Shown here in pieces: positions 6,887 through 14,632 of a stretch of 47,596 nt of DNA. The stretch is from an uncultured Anaerolineaceae bacterium (GTDB lineage: Bacteria; Chloroflexota; Anaerolineae; Promineifilales; Promineifilaceae). Position 1 is the stretch's first letter. Every line of letters starts with the position of its first letter. A program made the translations under genes and the position numbers. The stretch covers positions 1-47,596 of the forward strand of contig CALBTC010000524.1 in NCBI GenBank assembly GCA_937967805.1, written 5' to 3'. Below the pieces are notes generated by a model, which had not been told where the DNA came from, searched no databases, and saw nothing but the letters and a program-made list of their open reading frames with translations.

Positions 6887-8401
6887 ATGAGTGAAACAGA
6901 AATAATCGACAACGCAGAAGAAGAAATGAACGAGCCAAACAGCAGTGACCTGGAGCAGGAAGACGAAATTGAAGAACCGGAAAACAGGCTTCCCTCGGTG
7001 CGCATGGAGCATTTGCCGCCGCGGATGAGCGAAGCCGTTGCCCGCGCCGGCTGGACCAGCCTGACGCCGGTGCAGTCGAAAGCGATGCCTTACCTTATGG
7101 CCGGACGGCCGCTCATGGTGCAGGCGCGCACCGGCAGCGGCAAAACCGGGGCGTTCATCATGCCCATTATGGAGCTGGTGAATCGCTACCAGGACGATAC
7201 CCAGGCGCTGGTGCTGGTGCCCACGCGGGAGTTGGCCAAGCAGGTAGTGGATGAAGCCAAAATATTGTTTGGCGATACGGGGCTGCGGGTAACGGCCGTT
7301 TACGGCGGCGTCGGTTACGGTCCCCAGCTTAAAGCTTTGCGTGAAGGCACCCATTTGGTGGTGGGTACGCCAGGGCGCGTGCTGGACCATTTGTTGCGTG
7401 GTTCCATGTCGTTGAAAAAGCTCAAGGTGCTGGTCTTTGACGAAGCCGACCGGATGCTCAGCATGGGCTTTTACCCCGACATGCGCCGGGTGCAGGAATA
7501 TTTGCCGGACAAAAAAGTATACACTTGCATGTTCTCCGCCACCTTCCCCCCCACGGTGCGCAGCCTGGCCCGCCAATTTATGCACAAGCCGGACTTCCTC
7601 AGCCTGAGCCGCGACCATGTGCACGTGGCCGACACTTCGCACCAAACTGTTACCGTGCCGCCGATGGAAAAAGACCGGGCGCTGATCCGGCTCATCGAGC
7701 TGGAAAATCCCGATTCGGCCATCATCTTTTGCAATACCAAGCAGCGGGTGCATTACATTGCCGTGGTCTTGCAGCGCTTTGGCTACAATGCCGACGAACT
7801 CAGCGGCGATTTGCCGCAAAAAGATCGGGAGAAGGTAATGGACAAGCTGCGTCAGGGCAAGCTGCGCTTTTGCGTCGCCACGGATGTTGCCGCACGGGGC
7901 ATCGACATCTCCGACCTGTCTCACGTGTTCCAGTACGAACTACCGGAAGACCCGGAAATTTACATTCACCGCGCCGGGCGCACCGGGCGGGCCGGGGCGG
8001 CGGGCACAGCCATTTCGCTGGTGGGCGATTTTACAGAGCAGGTGCAGCTAAAGCGTATCGCCAAGCAGTACAACATTGAGTTTGAGGAACGGCCGTCTCC
8101 TGACGAAGCGACGCTGGCCAAAGTGGTCGCCGAACGGATGATCGTGCGCCTGGAGGCCCAGATGCGCGAGCGAGACAAGCTCAAAGTGGAGCGATTGCAG
8201 CGCTTTGTACCTATGGTCAAAGAGCTGGCCAACGATGAAGACGGCGTGCAGCTTATCGCCATGCTGCTGGATGACCTGTACCAGCAGTCGCTGCACACGC
8301 CGCCCGCCCTGGTGGAAGAAGATGAGCCGGAACGTTTGGAGTCCTCGGGCCCATCAAAAAAGAAGCGGCGGCGTTCACGCGGCCGTTCCCGCCGCAGCTA
8401 A
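6887..8401 (+). CDS. DEAD-box ATP-dependent RNA helicase
   Basis: 504 residues from the ATG at 6887. All core motifs are present in order: the Q-like region (TPVQSKAM), motif I ARTGSGKT, Ia PTRELAKQ, GG, TPGRVLD, motif II DEAD, motif III SAT, and in the second RecA domain IIFCNT, VATDVAARGID and HRAGRTGR. The N-terminus is acidic and the C-terminus ends in a basic KKKRRRSRGRSRRS tail, probably RNA-binding. It unwinds RNA duplexes, with likely roles in ribosome assembly or mRNA decay, especially in the cold. The start is uncertain: ATG 6887 has no ribosome site but lies 7 bases after TAGACT, which could be a -10 box of a leaderless transcript. A second ATG at 6926 follows AGAAGAAG. Confidence 0.93.
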   Translation: MSETEIIDNAEEEMNEPNSSDLEQEDEIEEPENRLPSVRMEHLPPRMSEAVARAGWTSLTPVQSKAMPYLMAGRPLMVQARTGSGKTGAFIMPIMELVNRYQDDTQALVLVPTRELAKQVVDEAKILFGDTGLRVTAVYGGVGYGPQLKALREGTHLVVGTPGRVLDHLLRGSMSLKKLKVLVFDEADRMLSMGFYPDMRRVQEYLPDKKVYTCMFSATFPPTVRSLARQFMHKPDFLSLSRDHVHVADTSHQTVTVPPMEKDRALIRLIELENPDSAIIFCNTKQRVHYIAVVLQRFGYNADELSGDLPQKDREKVMDKLRQGKLRFCVATDVAARGIDISDLSHVFQYELPEDPEIYIHRAGRTGRAGAAGTAISLVGDFTEQVQLKRIAKQYNIEFEERPSPDEATLAKVVAERMIVRLEAQMRERDKLKVERLQRFVPMVKELANDEDGVQLIAMLLDDLYQQSLHTPPALVEEDEPERLESSGPSKKKRRRSRGRSRRS

Positions 8402-8680
8402 ACAGAACTCAGCCGCAGATCGGCGCAGGTTTTTTTGTGCGCTCCTTCGAGAATAGGACGCAGATTCCCCTGATTCGCCTGATAAAAATGATCATGGGAA
8501 TCAGGTAAATCAGCGTTCCATTTTAATTCATGGTGGTCAACGGCAGTTGGTGCCGTCCCCTCTGAAAACAGCCTCACGCAAAGTCGCAAAGCCCGCCGAG
8601 AAAAACTCAGTGTTCTCTGCGCCTCCACGGTAAGATTTGCAAAAGTATCACTAAAAGTTTGCCCATTTTAGGAAATTATC
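8402..8680. other. Gene-free spacer with two word-repeat blocks
   Basis: No coding frame is convincing. 8455-8516 holds CGCAGATT and CCTGATT words followed by ATCAGG/ATCAGCG complements. 8572-8632 holds TCACGCAAAGTCGCAAAG followed by TCTGCGCCTCCACGG. The first part has GCGCA-GG-T7-GTGCGC (about 8424-8442), a possible weak stem-loop. AGGAAA near 8670 is the ribosome site of the next gene. Confidence 0.6.
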
Positions 8681-9625
8681 ATGTCTGATCGCAACCTTAT
8701 TTTTACCCTCGCTAAAGTGATTATTGCCGCTGCCTGGGCCGATGGCCGGGTGAGCCACGAAGAGGTGAACAGCCTCAAAGATTTGCTCTTTCAACTGCCG
8801 CGCGCCGGGCGGGATGGCGGCTTACAAATGAGTGGCCAGGAGTGGGCCCGGCTGGAAATGTACATCGACCAGCCCATCGACGAGGCGGAGCGCGCCCGGC
8901 TGATTGCCGATTTGCAAAACGCGCTGCGCTCGCCGCGTGACCGGCAGTTGGTGCGCCAGGCGCTGGACGATATGGTCCACATCGACGGTGACATCTCTCC
9001 CGAAGAAGAGGCGGTCGTTAATGAGGTGAAGCAGGCGATGGATGAGGTGAACTTGAACCTGTTTATGCAGCTTGGCCGCATGGTGGGTGGGGCAATGGCC
9101 CGGCGAACGGCCGTTGCCGACGCCCCCAATCGCGAACAATTTTTTGAAGATTTTGTCAAGAACAAGGTGTTTTACGCCGTCAGCCATCGTTTGAACGTGG
9201 CGCAGTCGGAGCTGGATATGCCCGAGGCGACGCTGCGCAAGCTGAGCCTGGCCGGCGGGCTGATGGCCAAGGTAGCCCACGTCGATGAGGGCGTGTCTGA
9301 GGCGGAGTTTGACGCGATGGTGCAGGCGCTGCAAACGCATTGGGAGGTGGATGAGGCTGCGGCCGTATTCATCACCGAAGTCGCCGTGTCTGAAGCGGCC
9401 AAAAAGCTGGACCATCACCGGGCCGTGCGCCAGTTTGCCGGTCACACCACGCCCGACGAGCGGCGGCACTTTTTGGACGTACTCTTTGCCGTCGCCGCCG
9501 CAGATGGCCTGGCGGCTTACGATGAAATTGAGGAAATCCGGGCCATTGCCCGCACCCTCAACCTGCCGCGCGAGGCGTTCATCGAAGCCAAGCTCAAAAT
9601 TCCCCGCGACAAACGCGAAGCGTAG
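8681..9625 (+). CDS. Tandem TerB-domain protein
   Basis: 314 residues made of two TerB-like helical domains (about 5-150 and 170-305). Each begins with an acidic metal-binding type segment: AAAWADGRVSHEEV in the first, and VAAADGLAAYDEIEEI in the last helix pair. A further repeat-like HIDGDISPEEEAVV lies in the first half. TerB domains bind metal ions and occur in membrane-stress and tellurite-resistance proteins; no other ter genes are present here, so tellurite resistance should not be assumed. ATG 8681 is preceded by AGGAAA. Probably cytoplasmic; no signal peptide or membrane helix. Confidence 0.75.
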   Translation: MSDRNLIFTLAKVIIAAAWADGRVSHEEVNSLKDLLFQLPRAGRDGGLQMSGQEWARLEMYIDQPIDEAERARLIADLQNALRSPRDRQLVRQALDDMVHIDGDISPEEEAVVNEVKQAMDEVNLNLFMQLGRMVGGAMARRTAVADAPNREQFFEDFVKNKVFYAVSHRLNVAQSELDMPEATLRKLSLAGGLMAKVAHVDEGVSEAEFDAMVQALQTHWEVDEAAAVFITEVAVSEAAKKLDHHRAVRQFAGHTTPDERRHFLDVLFAVAAADGLAAYDEIEEIRAIARTLNLPREAFIEAKLKIPRDKREA

Positions 9626-9646
9626 AATCTATAACAGCAGGACAGC

Positions 9647-9721
9647 GTCATTCCAAGCGAGCAAAGCGACGAGGAATCTTTAGACCTAAGTGGAAAGATT
9701 CCTCACTCTGGTCGGAATGAC
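9647..9721. repeat. Nested inverted repeat, MITE/REP-like element
   Basis: Outer arms GTCATTCC (9647-9654) and GGAATGAC (9714-9721); inner arms GAGGAATCTTT (9671-9681) and AAAGATTCCTC (9694-9704). Between them is the AGCGAGCAAAGCGACGAGG type of text seen in widely dispersed bacterial intergenic repeats. It lies between the TerB and DUF4259 genes. Confidence 0.8.
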
Positions 9722-9796
9722 AAGCAAAGTTTCTAGAAAAGCGAAAAAAATATCGTTTATGGTGTCGTCATGGTGTATCAAGTTTTTCTCTTCACT

Positions 9797-9826
9797 TCTC
9801 TGCGCCTCCGCGCCTCTGCGTTAAGA
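9797..9826. repeat. Word-repeat array (TGCGCCTC family)
   Basis: CTCTGCGCCTCCGCGCCTCTGCGTTAAG-type text: repeated TGCGCCT / CGCGCCT words, related to the arms at 8612-8632 and 23943-23958. It directly precedes the ribosome site (AAAGGAG) of the DUF4259 gene. Confidence 0.7.
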
Positions 9827-9839
9827 AAAGGAGCTACCT

Positions 9840-10262
9840 ATGGGAGCATGGGGTCCCGGTAATTTTGAAAATGATGCTGCATTAGATTGGCTGTACGATT
9901 TTGGCGAGAATGATTTTCGCCTGATCGACCGCACGCTGGCGGGTGTGGCGGCCATGCAGGCAGTCGATGAGCTGGACGCCGATGAAGCCAGCGAGGTGCT
10001 GGCCGCAGCTGAGTGCGTCGCCGCGGCCGCGGGCTTCCCGCCCGACGATCCACCCGAAGAGCTGGCCGAATGGCTGGCAGAAAACAGCCCGATGCCGGTA
10101 AAGCCGGAATACGTCGCGATGGCCCGCAAAGCGGTGGCTCGCGTGTTGGCCAAATCGGAACTGCGGGAGCTGTGGCTGGAAAGTGATGAATATGGGGAAT
10201 GGGAAACGGCCGTAGCCAACCTCCAATCCCGCCTCAACCAAATCCCTCAAAAGGAGGAGTAG
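9840..10262 (+). CDS. DUF4259 domain protein
   Basis: 140 residues. The N-terminus MGAWGPGNFENDAALDW is the hallmark of DUF4259 proteins, which are small, soluble, acidic and helical. ATG 9840 follows AAAGGAG with good spacing. Function unknown in the family. The next gene begins 84 bases on, after a REP doublet. No membrane segment or catalytic motif. Confidence 0.85.
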   Translation: MGAWGPGNFENDAALDWLYDFGENDFRLIDRTLAGVAAMQAVDELDADEASEVLAAAECVAAAAGFPPDDPPEELAEWLAENSPMPVKPEYVAMARKAVARVLAKSELRELWLESDEYGEWETAVANLQSRLNQIPQKEE

Positions 10263-10317
10263 GGCACGCCCCGTGCCCGGTTTGTTTCCACAGCGCAGCG
10301 CGCACGTGGGCGTGCGC
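10262..10317. repeat. REP-like palindrome doublet upstream of the transposase
   Basis: GGGCACG-CCC-CGTGCCC (10262-10278) and GCGCACG-TGGG-CGTGCGC (10300-10317). Both share GCACGCCC text in opposite orientation, as expected for REP pairs that sit beside REP-associated tyrosine transposases. Confidence 0.7.
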
Positions 10318-10346
10318 ACTCCGCCGGAAGATGTATAAGGTGACAA

Positions 10347-10871
10347 ATGACTGAAGACGGATACATTTATTTTGTGACAGTGGTTGTGTATTAGCGATTG
10401 CGATTGTTTACGAAGCCCGCTTTCATAATTCCGTTGCTGGATAGCTTGAACTATTATCGGTATAAGCAGAAGTTCAAGATTTTGGGCTATGTGATTATGC
10501 CTGATCACATTCATCTGCTCATTCAGCCTTTTGGTAGTTATACCATTTCGGACATCATGCGAGATTACAAGACATTTACAGCTAAACGTATTATCCGGCA
10601 GGCGGAGGTGGAAAATCGCCAGGACTTGTTGATTGCATTTACCCAGGCAGGTCAAGAAACTGGACGTAGCGAGAACAAGGTTTGGCAAGACAGCTTCTGG
10701 GACAAGATCATTTACACTGAAAAATTCCTACGGCAAAAGCTGAACTACATTCACCGCAATCCGATTCGGGCTGGCATTGTTGATGAACTGGATGCCTACC
10801 CTTATTCCAGCTATCGCAATTACGTACACGATGACAACACACTTATTGAGATTGACAGAGATTGGAGCTAG
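10347..10871 (+). pseudogene. REP-associated (IS200-like Y1) transposase, interrupted by TAG
   Basis: Tyrosine (HUH) single-strand transposase of the RAYT group, which acts on REP palindromes. The HUH motif is in YVIMPDHIHLLI, and the family C-terminus KLNYIHRNPIRAGIV ... YPYSSYRNY is intact. From the natural ATG at 10347 the frame reads MTEDGYIYFVTVVVY, then TAG (10392-10394), then RLRLFTKPAF. Relatives continue with a residue such as Gln here, so CAG to TAG is the simplest change. A TTG at 10398 could start a shortened protein lacking the first beta strand. The lower GC and different codon use than neighbours (tattatcggtataagcag) fit mobile origin. Probably inactive. Confidence 0.75.
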
Positions 10872-10876
10872 CAATA

Positions 10877-11674
10877 ATGCGATTATTCTTACGCCAACGA
10901 GGAGTGAGCATCCTCAGGCTCGTGCTGAGCAAAGCCGAAGTATGCGAACGGCCGTCCCGAACCCACACTTTCCTCATCTTACTTTTCCTCCTCATTACCA
11001 CTATCGCCTGCCAACCCTCCCTGCCCGAAATCAGCGCCGAGGAGCTGGTGCAGCTTTCGGCCGAACGGATGCGTAACAGCGACGGCTTCCAATTCACCAT
11101 CGAGCGGGACGGCGCGCCGGCTTACCTCGATCCGGGCGAAACGCTGTCCTTCCGGCGGGCGCGGGGGGCGTTTGTGGCCCCGGACCGCGCTCTGGCCACA
11201 GTGCGGGTCATCGGCCCCGGCATCATTACCGATGTGGACGTGATTAGCGTGGCCGAAATTCAGTGGCAAACCAACGTGGTCACAGGTGACTGGGAAGAAC
11301 TGCCGCCTAACTGGGGCTTTAATCCGGCCGTGCTGTTCGACGACGACATCGGCATCCAGGCGGTGCTGCTGGCCGATTTGGCGCAGGTGGCTCTGGCCGA
11401 GCCGGAAAATCTGGCAGAGAGTGAAGGGCCGGATGAACTGCTTTACAGCGTAACGGCCGTTGCCGACGGCACCAACATCTACCAGATGAGCGGCTTCCTT
11501 ATTGGTCCGGAACAGGTAGCTATTCAGCTCTGGATTCGGCCGGAAACATTTGAACTGGTGCGCATTGTGGTGCGCGAGCCGGAGCCGAACCACGAGGAAC
11601 AGGAGAGCATCTGGCAGGTTGATATTTCCCACTACGACGAGCTGATCGACATTCAGCCGCCAGACGTTGAGTAA
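10877..11674 (+). CDS. LppX/LprAFG-like lipoprotein
   Basis: About 265 residues. A hydrophobic stretch FLILLFLLITTIA ends in a lipobox cysteine (Cys45 from ATG 10877), so the protein is a lipid-anchored, exported protein. The rest has the pattern of the LppX_LprAFG beta-sheet fold that holds lipids: LVQLSAERMRNSDGFQFTIERDG, a central DVDVISVAEIQWQTN, and a terminal WQVDISHYDELIDIQPPDVE. The start is doubtful: the segment between 10904 and 10950 resembles a dispersed repeat (CTCAGGCTCGTGCTGAGC) and contains an octamer, so the coding N-terminus may be repeat-derived; GTG 10904 or 10922 are alternatives. It overlaps nothing but follows the dead transposase by five bases. Confidence 0.7.
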   Translation: MRLFLRQRGVSILRLVLSKAEVCERPSRTHTFLILLFLLITTIACQPSLPEISAEELVQLSAERMRNSDGFQFTIERDGAPAYLDPGETLSFRRARGAFVAPDRALATVRVIGPGIITDVDVISVAEIQWQTNVVTGDWEELPPNWGFNPAVLFDDDIGIQAVLLADLAQVALAEPENLAESEGPDELLYSVTAVADGTNIYQMSGFLIGPEQVAIQLWIRPETFELVRIVVREPEPNHEEQESIWQVDISHYDELIDIQPPDVE

Positions 11675-11699
11675 TTGTTGGAGGAGATTTTGAATCAGC

Positions 11700-11750
11700 A
11701 GATTTCGCAGATTGAAAAGATTAAAAAAATCTGGCAAATCTGCGAAATCT
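11700..11750. terminator. Bidirectional hairpin between convergent genes
   Basis: AGATTTCGCAGATT (11700-11713) pairs perfectly with AATCTGCGAAATCT (11737-11750); the loop of 23 bases holds AAAAGATTAAAAAAATCTGG. It belongs to the CGCAGATT word family and lies between the lipoprotein stop (11674) and the methyltransferase stop (11769), where it can end both transcripts. Confidence 0.6.
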
Positions 11751-11768
11751 TTGATGATTTACCGCTTT

Positions 11769-12860
11769 TTAAGTGCGGCGCATGATGTAGATTCTGCCCC
11801 ACTGGCCCAGGACGGCGATGGAGTATCCTGTCAAAATTTCCAGACCAGGGCAGACGCGTACGGCATCTTTTACCAGATCATATTCGCTGCTGAGGATGAC
11901 GGCACGGCCGTTTCCCCCCAACACCCGTTCCAATTCCCCAAAAAACGCTGGATACAGCTTCTTGAGCGCCTTGGGCGAACCGATTTGTTTGCCGAATGGC
12001 AAATTGGTGGCCACCTTGCTGATGCTGCCCGCGGCCAGCGGCAGTTGGGTGGCGTTGGCGTGCAGGGTGCTGAATTGGCTTGGTGACTCCTTGCGCAGGG
12101 CCTCTACATTTTGCCGCGTGGCCCACACGTGGTCGCGCACGATGTCTGCGGCAATCATCTGGCCGTAAGCGCCGCCAAAGCGCCGCTCCATCAGTAACGT
12201 GCCGCTGCCGCACATCGGGTCCAGGAAAACGTCATCATCTTCTGGCTGGGTCAGGTGAATCATGGCGGCGGCCACAGACGGCCGTAACGCCGCTTTCAGC
12301 TCCACCGGCTTATTAAACCGATGGCGCGTTGTGCGGTCGGTCAGGCGGATGCCGCCCACCAGGCGCGAGCCCAGTAAATTGATCCAGATTTCCAGCCGGG
12401 CGTGATCATCTACCAGCCGCCAGCGCGGGTAGCGGTTGTTCATGCCGCGCTCCACCGCTTCCCCCAGCTCCTTGCGGTAAATCTCGTGGCTGCCGTACAG
12501 GCGACTAATCACCCGGTAAGACGGCCGTCCCGCTTGCTTGCGGATGGGCATGGCGATGTCGATAGCGTGTTGGAAGACGGCCGTTTCGCTCACCAGTTCC
12601 GTAATTTGTGACAGCACCTGCCGGGTGCGCGGCACCTTTTCAATAGAGAGGGCCATCACAAACACATCCTCCACCGTGCGCAGCTGGAACAAATCCTCAA
12701 CGTCACCAGGGTAGCTAAACAGCAGCAGCCCGTTTTGCTCTTTGGCAAAAACCGTTTCGCCAAATTTGGCCCCCGGCAGCTTGTCCCGAATTTCTAGCCA
12801 GGCAATTTCTTCCACCCCTGGCATGGTTTGTACGTAATAAGTTGTTGCATCGTCAGTCAT
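11769..12860 (-). CDS. THUMP-type RNA (guanine-N2-) methyltransferase
   Basis: 363 residues. The N-terminal half is a THUMP-like RNA-binding region starting TTYYVQTMPGVEEIAWLEI. The C-terminal half is a Rossmann SAM-dependent methyltransferase with motif I DPMCGSGTLLME and motif IV NLPFGKQIG, the N-L/P-P-F signature of N-methylation of guanine. Best guess: a Trm14/TrmN-like tRNA m2G6 enzyme or an RlmL-type 23S rRNA enzyme. The start was taken at ATG 12860, which follows AAGGA; the frame extends upstream to 13046 but that part is not family-like. Divergent from the acidic lipoprotein. Confidence 0.82.
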   Translation of the reverse strand: MTDDATTYYVQTMPGVEEIAWLEIRDKLPGAKFGETVFAKEQNGLLLFSYPGDVEDLFQLRTVEDVFVMALSIEKVPRTRQVLSQITELVSETAVFQHAIDIAMPIRKQAGRPSYRVISRLYGSHEIYRKELGEAVERGMNNRYPRWRLVDDHARLEIWINLLGSRLVGGIRLTDRTTRHRFNKPVELKAALRPSVAAAMIHLTQPEDDDVFLDPMCGSGTLLMERRFGGAYGQMIAADIVRDHVWATRQNVEALRKESPSQFSTLHANATQLPLAAGSISKVATNLPFGKQIGSPKALKKLYPAFFGELERVLGGNGRAVILSSEYDLVKDAVRVCPGLEILTGYSIAVLGQWGRIYIMRRT

Positions 12861-13028
12861 GGTCACGTCCTTGGCAAAAGTCGATAGATGATACCATAAC
12901 CTGCCTGAATCATTTGCAATCTGGTTGCACAAACCCCGCGCAATAATTACACTGTAGCTTGTTTCCATCCTAAAACAGTGCCCATTAAAAGATTGTTTCG
13001 GCAAAAGATGATCCACGAAGGAGGACAC

Positions 13029-14609
13029 ATGATGCGCAAGAAACAAACCCCGCTAACCTGGCCAATTTTACTGTTATTGTTAACGGCCGTTGCCCTGCTG
13101 GCTGCCTGCTCTGCCGGCGACCATCTGCTCCTGGCTGAGTTTAATGATGACGGAGAAGCTGAAATCTTCCTGGCTGAGCTAGGTCAGGCAGAAAGCGAAT
13201 GGCAAACCCTGGCGGAAGATGTGCAAAGAACCTTTCTCTTTGAAAGCGAATTAGCCGCCTTTGTACCGGAAACAAACCGGATATTATTGTGGTACGTTGA
13301 TGGAAACGATCTTCGGGTGGAGCAACTGGAAATTGGCGATGAAGCACCGGCCGAGGTGTTAGAGGCAGATGCTGACGCCAGGCTTTTCGCTGAGATGGGG
13401 CCAGATGCTGACGACATTTATTTCATCGAAGCTGAAAATTTTGACAACTACCGCTGCTATATTTCGCAGGATGGTGCCGAGGCGGAGCGTTTGGCTCGGG
13501 GCGAGCTTTGCTTTGTAAACGAAAATGGTGCGGTTCAGTCTGAATTTGACCGCGACGATGGCACTACAGTTACGTTGATATCGCCAGATGGTGAGGATGA
13601 AACCGTTATCCTGGATGAGGCCGAAGATATTTGGAACGTGCGGTACAACGAAGAACTGACCCTGTTTGCCTATGTTGAATTCGACGGCGACGAGGCGCAA
13701 ATGTTCCTGATTGAGCCCGGCGCTGAGGAGGAGGAAGAATTTGGCGAGGAGTTTGCCTTCATCGACAATTTCGGCTTTTTGGGAGATGGGGAAACCGTTT
13801 ACGCCGTCGGTATGTTAGATGAAGATGATGATGAGGTCGGACTGTTTATCAACGCGGCTGGTGATGCCCTGCTGGAAGCCGAAGAGATCACGCTGGCGGG
13901 TCAGTCAGAGGATGGCGACTACGCTGTTTTTCTTACCGAGGAAGACGATGAAATGGCGGCGTTCGTTTACAACCTGGCTGAAGGCACGGTGACCGAAATA
14001 GCTGAGGAGCCGTCCGTTAGTTTAATGGGCTTTCTTACCGAAGATCGCTTTCTGTTGCGAACCGAGAATGATGATGAAGATGTCTTGCTCAGCGTCAGCA
14101 ATGATGGCAGCGAGGTGATTGAACTGCTGGAGACGGATGATCACGACGTTCTCTTTACTTACATGAATGAAGCGGCCGAACAGCTTCTGGTACAGCTGAC
14201 AGATGATGAGGGAACCGATACGCTGTACATAACCAGCCTGGCAGCGGAAGATGGCTATTTCTTGCTGGAAGAATGGTCGTCTATCACCATTTTAGCGGCA
14301 ACTGACGAACACCTCATTTTCTTCGGTCGTGAAGATGAGGATGATGACCGGGCCTTATACAGCATTACCTGGGCTGAAGATAGTTCCGAGACAGAGCTGG
14401 ATGATGATGGGGAGTTTGGCTTTCGCGGCGTGTTTTTTGCGGCGGACGGCCGTTCCATTTACTATACCGCCATGGAAGACGGCCTGGACGACACTGAAGT
14501 CCGCCGCGTGCCCGTAGACGGCAGCGAAAGCCCGGAAGATTTGTACCGCGATATGGTGCTGCTGGACGTGATCTGGGCGGGTGAGCCCAATTTGCAGTTC
14601 TTACGGTAA
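13029..14609 (+). CDS. Strongly acidic lipoprotein, probable beta-propeller
   Basis: 526 residues. Basic start MMRKKQ, hydrophobic core and lipobox LLAAC (Cys27) mark an exported lipoprotein; GGAGG precedes the ATG. The mature part is extremely rich in Asp and Glu and is built of repeated short strands ending in acidic turns, e.g. DDDEVGLFINAAGD, EDDEMAAFVYNLAEG and ADGRSIYYTAMEDGL, like TolB/PD40-type propeller blades. No catalytic motif. Such proteins are usually sensors or binding platforms at the cell surface. The acidity is unlike its neighbours and may reflect calcium binding. Function unknown. Confidence 0.7.
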   Translation: MMRKKQTPLTWPILLLLLTAVALLAACSAGDHLLLAEFNDDGEAEIFLAELGQAESEWQTLAEDVQRTFLFESELAAFVPETNRILLWYVDGNDLRVEQLEIGDEAPAEVLEADADARLFAEMGPDADDIYFIEAENFDNYRCYISQDGAEAERLARGELCFVNENGAVQSEFDRDDGTTVTLISPDGEDETVILDEAEDIWNVRYNEELTLFAYVEFDGDEAQMFLIEPGAEEEEEFGEEFAFIDNFGFLGDGETVYAVGMLDEDDDEVGLFINAAGDALLEAEEITLAGQSEDGDYAVFLTEEDDEMAAFVYNLAEGTVTEIAEEPSVSLMGFLTEDRFLLRTENDDEDVLLSVSNDGSEVIELLETDDHDVLFTYMNEAAEQLLVQLTDDEGTDTLYITSLAAEDGYFLLEEWSSITILAATDEHLIFFGREDEDDDRALYSITWAEDSSETELDDDGEFGFRGVFFAADGRSIYYTAMEDGLDDTEVRRVPVDGSESPEDLYRDMVLLDVIWAGEPNLQFLR

Positions 14610-14632
14610 AAGTTGGCGTAAGCTTTGTCTGT

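Noticed and set aside
8681..9625. Tellurite-resistance operon
   Set aside because: Only TerB-type domains occur, with no terC, terD or terZ neighbours; TerB alone does not imply tellurite resistance.
13029..14609. Acidic lipoprotein as a sign of a halophilic host
   Set aside because: All other proteins have ordinary charge; only this one is extreme.
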